Shown here: positions 1 through 6,325 of the stretch, in pieces
Position numbering within the stretch: the first letter of the stretch is position 1
Layout of the letters: each line of letters opens with the position of its first letter
NCBI GenBank assembly: GCA_022563075.1
Contig: JADFOC010000047.1
Coordinates: 1 to 10,357 of the forward strand
From: Pseudomonadota bacterium
Lineage (GTDB): Bacteria; Pseudomonadota; Gammaproteobacteria; Pseudomonadales; Pseudohongiellaceae
Direction of reading: 5' to 3'
Length of the DNA stretch: 10,357 nt
Translations under genes and position numbers: made by a program
The notes under the pieces: model-generated
What the model was told of the DNA's origin: nothing
Seen by the model: the letters and a program-made list of their open reading frames with translations, nothing else
Database searches by the model: none

Positions 1-207
1 TCTTTTCTAGATTTGCAGTAGCAATGATGTCGGATTATAAGAGACGAGCATCCAGATAGCGTACCAATTCTTTCCTAAAATGGAGACAAATGCAGTTGCC
101 ATGACCAGAAGTCCGAACTCTGAAGACTAGGCTTGTGGCAGAAGCGGACTTGGCTTGCCTTGAATGCCGCTACTTACCGGCCATTTTTATGTGCGTGTGT
201 TGTTGGT

Positions 208-942
208 TTATTCAACTTGCTCAACTGACTCTAATAAACTCTCAAAATAAAAGGGTACTAGCTCGGATGCCGGACCGTAAATATGCTCATCGAAGGACGA
301 GCCGGTCTGTTCCAGGTTGAGTTCAACCGTATGGGCTCTACTGATTTTGGCGGTTTGATAGAAGCCAGAAGCTGGATAGACATTGCCCGATGTACCGATG
401 GATACAAAAATGTCGCAGTTTTCCAGGGCCTGATTAATCTTGTTCATATGCAAGGGTATTTCCCCAAACCAGACGATATGAGGTCGGAGATTTCCCGGTG
501 AACGACAGCAGCGGCACTGCGTATCGAATACCAGATCCTCACGAATATCGAACACCAGGTGCGAATTGCGGCAGCGCATCTTCAGTATCTCGCCATGCAT
601 GTGCACAAGATTCTGACTGCCGGCGCGTTCGTGCAGGTTGTCTATATTTTGAGTCACCAATAGGAACGATCCATCAAACTGGTGTTCAAACTTTGCTAAT
701 GCCGTGTGCGCAGCGTTGGGTTTGACCTTATCGGATAGCAATTCACGGCGGCGTTGGTTATAGAATTCATAGACCAATTGCGGATTTCGCTCGAAACCTT
801 CGGGGGTGGCCACTTCTTCAACCGGATGGTTTTCCCATAAGCCGTCAGCGCCACGAAATGTATTGATACCCGACTCGGCCGAGATCCCGGCGCCGGTCAG
901 AATCACGAGGGAGCGAGGGGACGATTGCATGCTGGAGATCAT
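208..942 (-). CDS. cobB: NAD-dependent protein deacylase, CobB-type sirtuin
   Basis: Sir2-family enzyme that removes acyl groups from lysine using NAD+, giving nicotinamide and O-acyl-ADP-ribose; cytosolic. Visible motifs: NAD-binding [10 protein letters not shown] (residues 17-26), TQNID (97-101), catalytic His116 in HMHGE, zinc-site cysteines C124 and the C143/C145/C146 cluster, and GTSGNVYPA (183-191). Y61 and R64 in FYNQRRR match the Tyr/Arg pair that, in E. coli CobB and SIRT5, binds succinyl- or malonyl-lysine, so I infer a class III enzyme able to desuccinylate as well as deacetylate. The 244 residues suit a short bacterial sirtuin with no N-terminal extension. The start is the ATG at 942; the ATG at 930 (Met5) is nearly as good, and neither has a strong Shine-Dalgarno sequence. 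The gene is divergent from the esterase-pdxJ operon and has no partner downstream in the window. Confidence 0.96.
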   Translation of the reverse strand: MISSMQSSPRSLVILTGAGISAESGINTFRGADGLWENHPVEEVATPEGFERNPQLVYEFYNQRRRELLSDKVKPNAAHTALAKFEHQFDGSFLLVTQNIDNLHERAGSQNLVHMHGEILKMRCRNSHLVFDIREDLVFDTQCRCCRSPGNLRPHIVWFGEIPLHMNKINQALENCDIFVSIGTSGNVYPASGFYQTAKISRAHTVELNLEQTGSSFDEHIYGPASELVPFYFESLLESVEQVE

Positions 943-980
943 AGCATGCTGCTCAAGAGCCTAGTGAATACTCGCTTAGC

Positions 981-993
981 CGGTATAATACCG
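981..993. promoter_or_regulatory. Palindrome containing a TATAAT, between divergent genes
   Basis: CGGTATAATACCG is a perfect 6+1+6 inverted repeat in the 149-base gap between cobB and the esterase gene. It contains TATAAT (984-989) on the plus strand and TATTAT on the minus strand, so it could supply -10 elements in either direction. I see no good -35 hexamer at 16-18 bases on either side. A role as promoter or operator is inference. Confidence 0.3.
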
Positions 994-1091
994 CATCGTG
1001 AAAAGAAGGATTCTAGTGCAGCATGGAGAGAGTAAGGATCGAGTCTGACTGCTTGAAGTGCTGGGTTCATTGGGCTTATCAATAGCAAATT

Positions 1092-1877
1092 ATGCAACTT
1101 AACTTTCGGCAATATTCTGCAAAGGGTCAACCGCTACTTATCCTGCACGGATTGTTTGGCAGTCTCACTAACTGGGGTTCGATAAGCAAGCAGCTTGCTG
1201 AATCCTATGCCGTGTATGGGGTTGATCTGCGTAACCATGGTGAGTCGCCGCATGCCGATGGGTTGAATTATCAGGTGATGGCGGAGGACGTGCGGCAGCT
1301 CATGGGACAGTTAGGTATTGTGGACAGCTACCTGATTGGGCATTCCATGGGTGGCAAGGTGGCCATGCAGTTAGCATTGAGTCATCCCGACCTGGTGCGT
1401 AAGTTAATCGTGGTGGATATCGCTCCGGTGACCTATCCCAGCACTGCAGATGGGCACTTACATGTGCTTACTGGAATGGAGTCGCTGGATCTGAACTCAT
1501 TGAACAACAGAGCTGAAGCCGAACAACACTTGTCTGGTTTTATCAGTGATAAGGCGACACGCAAATTCGTGATGACGAATCTGGTAAGAAGTGAGGCCGG
1601 CAAATACAGCTGGCGACTGAATTTACCGGCGATCAGGCAGCACTATGATCGCTTGAGAGAGAAGCCAGATGGGAGCAGCGTATTCGTCAAGCCAGTACTA
1701 TTCGTTAAGGGGGCCTTATCTAACTATATACAACCACGAAACGAAGAAGAGATACTGGAACTATTTCCAAATGCAACAGTAAAAATTATTTTGCAGGCGG
1801 GTCACTGGTTGCACGCAGAGAAACCAAAGGCTTTTCAGAAAATAGCACTCGATTTTCTGTCACGGACCGAGGAATAA
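1092..1877 (+). CDS. ybfF: Alpha/beta-hydrolase, YbfF-like esterase
   Basis: Predicted cytosolic esterase of the alpha/beta-hydrolase fold. The order of elements is standard: oxyanion HGLFGS (19-24), the DLRNHG segment typical of YbfF (45-50), the nucleophile elbow GHSMGG with Ser85 (83-88), and AGHWLHAEKP with catalytic His238 near the C terminus. The usual acid position after beta-strand 7 is Asn here (GALSNYI, Asn211). In E. coli YbfF the acid is, as I recall, the Asp of the DIAPV segment, which is present here as Asp109, so the triad would be Ser85-Asp109-His238. Length (261) is normal and there is no signal peptide. E. coli YbfF cleaves short acyl esters and acyl-CoAs in vitro; the physiological substrate is unknown. 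The stop is followed after four bases by pdxJ, so the two are probably co-transcribed. The start lacks a clear ribosome-binding site, but the N terminus aligns with the family. Confidence 0.9.
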   Translation: MQLNFRQYSAKGQPLLILHGLFGSLTNWGSISKQLAESYAVYGVDLRNHGESPHADGLNYQVMAEDVRQLMGQLGIVDSYLIGHSMGGKVAMQLALSHPDLVRKLIVVDIAPVTYPSTADGHLHVLTGMESLDLNSLNNRAEAEQHLSGFISDKATRKFVMTNLVRSEAGKYSWRLNLPAIRQHYDRLREKPDGSSVFVKPVLFVKGALSNYIQPRNEEEILELFPNATVKIILQAGHWLHAEKPKAFQKIALDFLSRTEE

Positions 1878-1881
1878 GCGG

Positions 1882-2610
1882 ATGACGGTATTGAGTGTCA
1901 ATGTAAACAAGATTGCCTTGCTGAGAAATTCAAGAGGGCGGAACCATCCAAATCTAGTGGCCTTTGTTGAGCAGCTTTTGGCGTTGGGAGTGAAGGGTAT
2001 TACCGTACACCCGCGGCCGGATGAGCGACACATTAGCCGTCAGGATGTTTATGATATTAGCCATTATCTAAACGACTTCCCGGAAGTTGAATTCAATATC
2101 GAAGGCTATCCGGTAGCGGCGTTTCTAGATTTGGTAATCGAGGTTGGTCCGGCCCAATGTACCCTGGTGCCTGACCAACCGGGTCAATTAACTTCAGATC
2201 ACGGCTGGGACGTGGCCGCGAACCAAGATTTGTTGGTCGATGTGCTAAATCGGCTGCGGGAGGCCGGCATACGCAGCAGCCTGTTTGTTGATCCATCGCC
2301 GCTGGTAGTTACCCAAGTACCGACAGTGGGTGCCGACCGTGTAGAACTGTATACCGAGGACTACGCCAGCCACTTCGGTACGCCGCAGCAGGATCGAGTG
2401 TTTGCACACTACCGCGATGCCGCCGCCAGGGCCCACGAACTGAATATCGGTATTAATGCAGGCCATGACCTGAATCTGGACAATTTACCTGGATTTTTGG
2501 AAATACCGCATATTCTTGAAGTATCGATCGGTCACGCTCTGGTGCTTGAATCCCTGCAACAGGGTGTCGGCAGTGTTATTGCTCAGTATCTTGCAATTAC
2601 TGGCAACTAG
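1882..2610 (+). CDS. pdxJ: Pyridoxine 5'-phosphate synthase PdxJ, divergent type
   Basis: Catalyses the last ring-closing step of DXP-dependent vitamin B6 synthesis: 3-amino-2-oxopropyl phosphate plus 1-deoxy-D-xylulose 5-phosphate gives pyridoxine 5'-phosphate. It is a cytosolic TIM barrel. Family positions visible here are His43 and Arg45 in TVHPRPDERH, His50, catalytic Glu74 in FNIEGYP, His195 in NAGHDL, and His218 in SIGHAL near the phosphate-binding C terminus. Length (242) is normal. The N terminus reads VNVNKIALLRNSRG, where E. coli has VNIDHIATLRNARG; with HPRPDERH, NIEGYP and RVELYTE, this matches the form I know from Bacteroidetes. GAGGAA at 1869-1874, inside the end of the esterase gene, is a good ribosome-binding site for this start. 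The partner is an esterase rather than the era-recO-acpS set usual in gammaproteobacteria. Function is secure; origin by transfer is inference. Confidence 0.95.
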   Translation: MTVLSVNVNKIALLRNSRGRNHPNLVAFVEQLLALGVKGITVHPRPDERHISRQDVYDISHYLNDFPEVEFNIEGYPVAAFLDLVIEVGPAQCTLVPDQPGQLTSDHGWDVAANQDLLVDVLNRLREAGIRSSLFVDPSPLVVTQVPTVGADRVELYTEDYASHFGTPQQDRVFAHYRDAAARAHELNIGINAGHDLNLDNLPGFLEIPHILEVSIGHALVLESLQQGVGSVIAQYLAITGN

Positions 2611-2638
2611 AACAGCGTCAAACTAAGGTAGACGGTGT

Positions 2639-2701
2639 CCTAAAATAAATTTTCATAAGACGATTTTATTAAGTTTTGGTTCAGTCAGATCGCCTAAAAT
2701 A
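2639..2701. repeat. Two direct copies of CCTAAAATA in an AT-rich gap
   Basis: The nonamer CCTAAAATA occurs at 2639-2647 and 2693-2701, 54 bases apart, in the gap between pdxJ and the secreted-protein gene. The stretch between them is AT-rich and includes AAAATAAATTTT, a short inverted repeat. It may be part of the promoter region for the gene at 2757, but no well-spaced -35/-10 pair stands out, and the repeat could be chance in AT-rich DNA. Confidence 0.2.
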
Positions 2702-2743
2702 GCAGTCGCAATATTGATAATTAGTCAGAGATCCACCACCCAC

Positions 2744-2748
2744 AGGAG
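2744..2748 (+). promoter_or_regulatory. Strong ribosome-binding site (AGGAG)
   Basis: AGGAG lies eight bases before the ATG at 2757. It is one of the clearest Shine-Dalgarno sequences in the window and fixes the start of the unknown secreted protein, supporting that gene as real. Confidence 0.75.
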
Positions 2749-2756
2749 CGTTTATC

Positions 2757-3443
2757 ATGACTCGTAATCGAATAAGAATTACCGGAGAGTTTGCTCTACT
2801 TGTGTCCCTGGTGTGGTTCTCGCCAGCTATCGTCTTTGCCACTCATTTCGAAGTCTCGCGCCTGGCGACGCAGGTTAATCTGGCAAGCAGTCAGCTGGCC
2901 GATGAAGTGCTCTACACCCGCGGATACAGCAGTGTCCACCAGCAAGCCGATCGCCTGAGTCGAGAAGCCGGGCAACTAGTCGATGCCATCAGCAGCCACA
3001 GAAACCAGTCCTATGTGAGAGCCCAATTCAATGACGTCAGTCGTCGTTATAGCAGCCTGGAGCGGGCCTTCTTGCGCGCCAGTCGCCACCACCACGACCC
3101 GTACTTATTTGATGCGTTTGGCCATATCAGTAATCTCTTCCATCGCTTGAACAGTGAATATTACTACGCCTTCTACCAGCAACCGCTGTCGAGTCAGCCT
3201 TTCTACTACGGCGCACCGCTGCTAACGCAGCACCCACACATTGTTGCCCCTGCGTTCAGGGGCAGTCGCGGCTACGTCACTCCCTATAATCATAATTGGC
3301 GGGGGGTAAACAACTTCGATCACCTTAGTCCCATGCTGGAAAGGCAGCAGCGACACGGTAGCAACCAGCATCGTGACGGAAACACTAGCAACCGCAGACA
3401 GGAGCGAGCAACCGAGACACGTCGACGCAATCATTACCAATAG
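2757..3443 (+). CDS. Secreted protein of unknown function, His/Asn/Arg-rich tail
   Basis: I do not recognise this family. The N terminus is a clear Sec signal peptide: basic start (TRNRIR), hydrophobic core (about residues 12-27), and a likely signal peptidase I site after FSPAIVFA (residue 28), so the product should be periplasmic or outside the cell. Residues 30-135 look helical and polar, with a histidine group in RASRHHHDPYLFDAFGH. Residues 134-152 are rich in Tyr and Phe (SEYYYAFYQQ, QPFYYG). From about 165 to the end the chain is low in complexity, rich in Arg, His, Asn and Gln, very basic and probably disordered. There is no lipobox and no second membrane segment. The strong ribosome-binding site, signal peptide and gammaproteobacterial-looking codon use support a real gene. 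It stands alone, 146 bases after pdxJ. Binding of metal or nucleic acid by the tail is possible, but nothing proves it. Confidence 0.8.
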   Translation: MTRNRIRITGEFALLVSLVWFSPAIVFATHFEVSRLATQVNLASSQLADEVLYTRGYSSVHQQADRLSREAGQLVDAISSHRNQSYVRAQFNDVSRRYSSLERAFLRASRHHHDPYLFDAFGHISNLFHRLNSEYYYAFYQQPLSSQPFYYGAPLLTQHPHIVAPAFRGSRGYVTPYNHNWRGVNNFDHLSPMLERQQRHGSNQHRDGNTSNRRQERATETRRRNHYQ

Positions 3444-3547
3444 CCAGCAAACTTTCCGCTAGCAGGGACTGAAAAGCAGGGCCAGGACTCTTATCCAAGA
3501 TTCACCGATGGTTTTTCATTTCCCTGCCGGCAGCGGATTCACCATGC

Positions 3548-3688
3548 ATGCGTGACTGGGCTAATCTCCTGCCACCAAGGGGATGGCTGCAGTACGATAT
3601 CAGCATTGCTACCGGGGCTGACATATTGGGGGCAGGTGTCTTATTAACCGCCCTGGCGTGGGGAGCGACCGTGCTCTATATATACTAA
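3548..3688 (+). CDS. Possible 46-residue small membrane protein
   Basis: This short reading frame fills part of the 296-base gap before the MFS gene. It begins MRDWANLLPPRGWLQYD and ends with a hydrophobic run, GADILGAGVLLTALAWGAT followed by VLYIY, that would make one transmembrane helix at the extreme C terminus. The frame is open upstream back to a TGA near 3463 but has no other ATG. A weak purine stretch (AGCGGA) lies before the ATG at 3548. The stop is six bases before an ATG ATG pair in frame with the MFS gene. It could be a small partner of the transporter, the tail of a decayed membrane-protein gene, or a chance frame. I do not recognise a family. The composition, including Trp, Asp and Pro ahead of a clean helix, looks more like a protein than noise. 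Confidence 0.35.
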   Translation: MRDWANLLPPRGWLQYDISIATGADILGAGVLLTALAWGATVLYIY

Positions 3689-3739
3689 CAAGACATGATG
3701 AATTAAACTTCGCGTTTTCACCCAGCTTGGAAAATTCCT

Positions 3740-5002
3740 TTGTTCTTTGCAGGAAACCGTTTTTACTACGGCTATTGGATCGTAGTGGCCGGATTTATCA
3801 CCCAGTTTGTCGCGGTGGGCATGTCCAATTATGTAGTAGGGTCGTTCATGATTCCCATGACCGAGGAGTTTGGCTGGACTCGAGCCGAATTCACTGCCTC
3901 GCGTTCAATCGGTCAAGTAGTGATGGCCTTCACCGGTTTTCTAATCGGCTCTCACATCGATCGCCACGGCGGTCGCCCCTTTATCATTGTCGGTACTCTG
4001 GTGTTATCGGCTGCTGTCTACCGGCTCGGCAGTATTAACACACTCGGCGAATGGTTATTTATCAATGGCTTGATGCTGACGCTGGGGGCAGCCATGATTG
4101 GCAATCTGGTTATTAACGTCACCCTGGGGAAATGGTTCGTCGAGCGCCGAGGTCGCACGGTGGCGTTGGCAGGCATGGGCATATCACTGGCTGGAATCGT
4201 CTTGCCACCGATCACCACCTGGATGGTGGATGAATTCGGCTGGCGCACTAGCTGGCAGTTGCTCGGGATTGCCGTTGTCCTGATCGCCTTGCCCATGTCT
4301 TTGCTGGTCAGGCGCAAGCCGGAAGATTATGCGCTGTTTCCAGACGGCAAAACCGCCGAAGAAATAGAGCGGGGTGAAGGCGCGGCGGCCAAGGCCGATT
4401 TCGACAGATCCATGACCCGCGCACAGGCGATGCGCACTTCCAGCTTTTATTTCCTGGTTTTGGCTTTCGGCTTGTTTCAGATCTCGATTACGGTGATGTT
4501 AATACAGACAATTCCGCTGATGACTGACGCTGGCTATTCGCGACTGGTAGCCTCCACCATGATATCCCTCGCGTCGATACCTGCCTTTATCAGTAAGCCA
4601 TTCTGGGGTGTGTTAATCGATCGCTACAGCCCGAAAAAGCTGGCTGCTGTGGGAGCTGCCATTACTGGCAGTGCAGTAATGCTCATCGTATACAGTGTTT
4701 CCTCGCAACTGGATGTTTTGGTCTATGCTGGGTTTCTAATGATGGGCGTCGGCTGGGGTGGCCTGTTACCGCTACAGGAAGTGATCTGGGCAACTTTCTT
4801 TGGGCGGCGCTACCTGGGATCGGTCAGGAGCATGGCCATGCCATTCACCTTTGGTCTGTCGGCTCTAGGCCCGGTGCTGGTAGCCTATTACTACGATATG
4901 GTGGGGGACTACAATCTGGCATTACTGGCTATCGCGTTCTGTAACATCGCCTCCGCCATCATGTTGTACCGCATGGCAGATTCTCCTGCTGCCCAAGCGT
5001 GA
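3740..5002 (+). CDS. Major facilitator superfamily transporter (monocarboxylate-porter-like)
   Basis: Inner-membrane secondary transporter. From the TTG given here it has 420 residues and twelve recognisable hydrophobic segments, the first at FYYGYWIVVAGFI and the last at LALLAIAFCNIASAIML. The MFS loop 2-3 motif is GSHIDRHGGR (70-79), and its second-half counterpart is GVLIDRYSPKK (290-300). A hydrophilic loop lies between helices 6 and 7 (about 192-230). The FYYGYWIV opening followed by EEFGWTRAEF resembles bacterial monocarboxylate/organic-anion MFS porters; the substrate cannot be read from sequence. The start is odd. No ATG lies in frame after the TAA at 3704-3706, leaving only TTG 3740 or ATT 3734, while ATG ATG AAT stands directly before that TAA. 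Either TTG is used, behind a weak TTGGAAA, or codon 4 is a nonsense change and the gene is impaired. The rest of the frame is intact. Confidence 0.85.
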   Translation: MFFAGNRFYYGYWIVVAGFITQFVAVGMSNYVVGSFMIPMTEEFGWTRAEFTASRSIGQVVMAFTGFLIGSHIDRHGGRPFIIVGTLVLSAAVYRLGSINTLGEWLFINGLMLTLGAAMIGNLVINVTLGKWFVERRGRTVALAGMGISLAGIVLPPITTWMVDEFGWRTSWQLLGIAVVLIALPMSLLVRRKPEDYALFPDGKTAEEIERGEGAAAKADFDRSMTRAQAMRTSSFYFLVLAFGLFQISITVMLIQTIPLMTDAGYSRLVASTMISLASIPAFISKPFWGVLIDRYSPKKLAAVGAAITGSAVMLIVYSVSSQLDVLVYAGFLMMGVGWGGLLPLQEVIWATFFGRRYLGSVRSMAMPFTFGLSALGPVLVAYYYDMVGDYNLALLAIAFCNIASAIMLYRMADSPAAQA

Positions 5003-5031
5003 CTCTGTAACTTAGATGTCACAGCCAATAG

Positions 5032-5047
5032 TGTGATCTTCGTCACA
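5032..5047. promoter_or_regulatory. CRP/Vfr-type binding site, full consensus core
   Basis: TGTGATCTTCGTCACA matches the CRP core TGTGA-N6-TCACA at all ten fixed bases and is followed by AAAA, as in strong E. coli sites. A further TCACA half lies at 5019-5023. The site is just after the MFS stop and centred 41.5 bases before the start point predicted from the -10 hexamer at 5069. That is the class II activator position, so the likely target is the GNAT gene. CRP itself is not in the window. Confidence 0.7.
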
Positions 5048-5068
5048 AAAATCGCCACCTACAAGTCC

Positions 5069-5074
5069 TAAAAT
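5069..5074 (+). promoter_or_regulatory. -10 element TAAAAT of a predicted CRP-dependent promoter
   Basis: TAAAAT matches the sigma-70 -10 consensus at five of six positions. If transcription starts seven bases later (A at 5081), the CRP-type site is centred at -41.5. The region 17 bases upstream has no TTGACA-like -35, as expected when an activator replaces it. The predicted leader to the GNAT start is 85 bases. Confidence 0.5.
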
Positions 5075-5165
5075 CGATGTACTGCTTTTGCTGGAGGGTA
5101 GAGTTAGACTTGCCCCCCCAGAAGTTGTGGAAGTTCTGGATTGGTAAACAATTGCAGACTTTAAA

Positions 5166-5576
5166 ATGATGAATCGACTTCGATGCGATCTTCCTGATGT
5201 AACCTTGAACAGACCGAAGGGGCTGTCGCCGCATTTGTTCTTTCAGGTCTTTTACGGTGCCAATGCAATCGCCTATGCTCGGCTCAGCTCCAGAACCAAG
5301 AACCAACATCGACGCGCAGTTAATCCACAAACCACCGACATCGACCGAGCGCCTTCTGTCAGCTATTGCCTGAGGAATATCGAGGTATCTCAGAATTACC
5401 GCAACCGGGGAATCGGCTCGGCACTGCTGGAAGAAATCATCCATTTCTGCGTGGATGAACGCATATCCACCATTTATGGCGAAGCCAAAGGTGAAATTCA
5501 GGCGCTGCGCCATTGGTATGAGGACAACGGTTTCGAGCTGGACAGTATCGACAATATTCAGCTATCCATTTCCTGA
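5166..5576 (+). CDS. GNAT-family N-acetyltransferase
   Basis: Small cytosolic acetyltransferase (136 residues) that should move acetyl from acetyl-CoA to an amine. The acetyl-CoA-binding motif A is clear: beta-strand 4 in SYCLRNIEVS, then the pyrophosphate loop NYRNRGIGSA with the R-x-x-G-x-G/A pattern (Arg79, Gly82, Gly84), then helix LLEEIIHFC. A motif B-like WYEDNGFEL follows at 117-125. The N-terminal part is short (about 25 residues before FFQVFYGANAIAYARLS), and the loop at 43-65 is basic and polar. The acceptor cannot be assigned. The start is ATG 5166 or 5169; neither has a Shine-Dalgarno sequence, although GGAGGG lies at 5093-5098. The gene is preceded by a CRP-type site and -10 element. 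Its last 15 bases overlap the end of the convergent tesA gene. Confidence 0.85.
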   Translation: MMNRLRCDLPDVTLNRPKGLSPHLFFQVFYGANAIAYARLSSRTKNQHRRAVNPQTTDIDRAPSVSYCLRNIEVSQNYRNRGIGSALLEEIIHFCVDERISTIYGEAKGEIQALRHWYEDNGFELDSIDNIQLSIS

Positions 5577-6221
5577 GACTGGCGCTTCGGCAGGTAATTT
5601 CAGCATCGGTACCAACAGCGGCCAAACATTTTCCAAAATCATCGATTGGGCTTCAGCCTTGGGATGAATTCCATCGTTTTGCATTAATTCCGGACGTTGG
5701 ACGATGCCGTCAATTAAAAATGGTACCAATGCCAGGTCTTTTTCTTCAGCTAATTCAGCATACTGTGCAAAGAAGGGCACTGTGTATCGAGGACCGTAAT
5801 TCGGTGGAATCTGAATACCTGCCAATAACACTTCGGCGCCCGTGGATTGAATCAATACGATCATCTTGCTCAGGTTTTGCTTGATCTGCTCCAGCGGTAA
5901 TCCACGCAGCCCGTCATTCCCGCCCAACTCCAGAATAACCAGATCCGGCGTATAACTGTCCAGCATGGCTGGCAAGCGCGCCAGACCACCGGTGGTGGTC
6001 TCGCCGCTAACACTGCCGTTGATGACCCGATAGGATCGCCCGTTAGCGGACAGTTTGCTGGCGAGCAGGTTGACCCAACCGTCTGCTTCATCGATGCCGT
6101 AGGCAGCACTGAGGCTGTCACCAAAGACCATCAGGGTGGCCTGTTCGGTAGCCGCCCAACTAGCCGGTACAGCCATCGAAAACAGAAAATAAACTATTAG
6201 TCGATTTAACAGGTGTTTCAT
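5562..6221 (-). CDS. tesA: Periplasmic acyl-CoA thioesterase I / arylesterase / lysophospholipase L1 (TesA)
   Basis: SGNH (GDSL) hydrolase of the TesA type, which in E. coli cleaves acyl-CoA, aryl esters and lysophospholipids in the periplasm. From the chosen ATG it has 219 residues. The signal peptide MKHLLNRLIVYFLFSMAVPA continues to a likely cut after SWA (residue 23). All four SGNH blocks are present: GDSLS with nucleophile Ser36, block II INGSVSGET with Gly69 or Gly73, block III GGND with Asn102, and block V DGIHP with Asp183 and His186. I prefer ATG 6221 over the in-frame TTG at 6248 because it places the signal peptide at the N terminus; neither has a clear ribosome-binding site. It is divergent from ybbA, the arrangement seen in E. 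coli. The 3' end overlaps the convergent GNAT gene by 15 bases, so neither gene can have a separate terminator there. Confidence 0.95.
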   Translation of the reverse strand: MKHLLNRLIVYFLFSMAVPASWAATEQATLMVFGDSLSAAYGIDEADGWVNLLASKLSANGRSYRVINGSVSGETTTGGLARLPAMLDSYTPDLVILELGGNDGLRGLPLEQIKQNLSKMIVLIQSTGAEVLLAGIQIPPNYGPRYTVPFFAQYAELAEEKDLALVPFLIDGIVQRPELMQNDGIHPKAEAQSMILENVWPLLVPMLKLPAEAPVSGNG

Positions 6222-6325
6222 CGCATCGCGTATAAAAAACAAAGACAAATTGTGTTACACAGAGCTTGTTCGAACCGGCTACGTTAATAGAGACAGAGCT
6301 AGCATGCAATCCATTACCGTGCCGT

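Noticed and set aside
7..102. Minus-strand 31-residue hydrophobic frame (begins MATAFVSILGKNWYAIWM) near the left edge
   Set aside because: It looks membrane-like, but it is very short, has no ribosome-binding site, and the upstream frame is closed by a TAG at 127-129. It may be a gene remnant, but nothing supports it.
945..1037. Short plus-strand frame (about 30 codons) between cobB and the esterase gene
   Set aside because: It has no ribosome-binding site, a composition unlike a protein, and covers the candidate promoter palindrome.
5032..5052. Hairpin TGTGA-TCTTCG-TCACA as an MFS terminator
   Set aside because: The stem is only five base pairs and is followed by A residues, not T, on the plus strand. 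The CRP reading fits every base better.
5037..5142. Open stretch in the GNAT frame upstream of the TAA at 5145, reading KIDVLLLLEGRVRLAPPEVVEV
   Set aside because: It looks protein-like but has no start codon, is bounded by stops on both sides, and covers the CRP/-10 region. An N-terminal piece cut off by a stop cannot be excluded but is not supported.
6222..6248. TesA start at TTG 6248
   Set aside because: It would put nine extra residues before a well-formed signal peptide; ATG 6221 gives the normal family N terminus.
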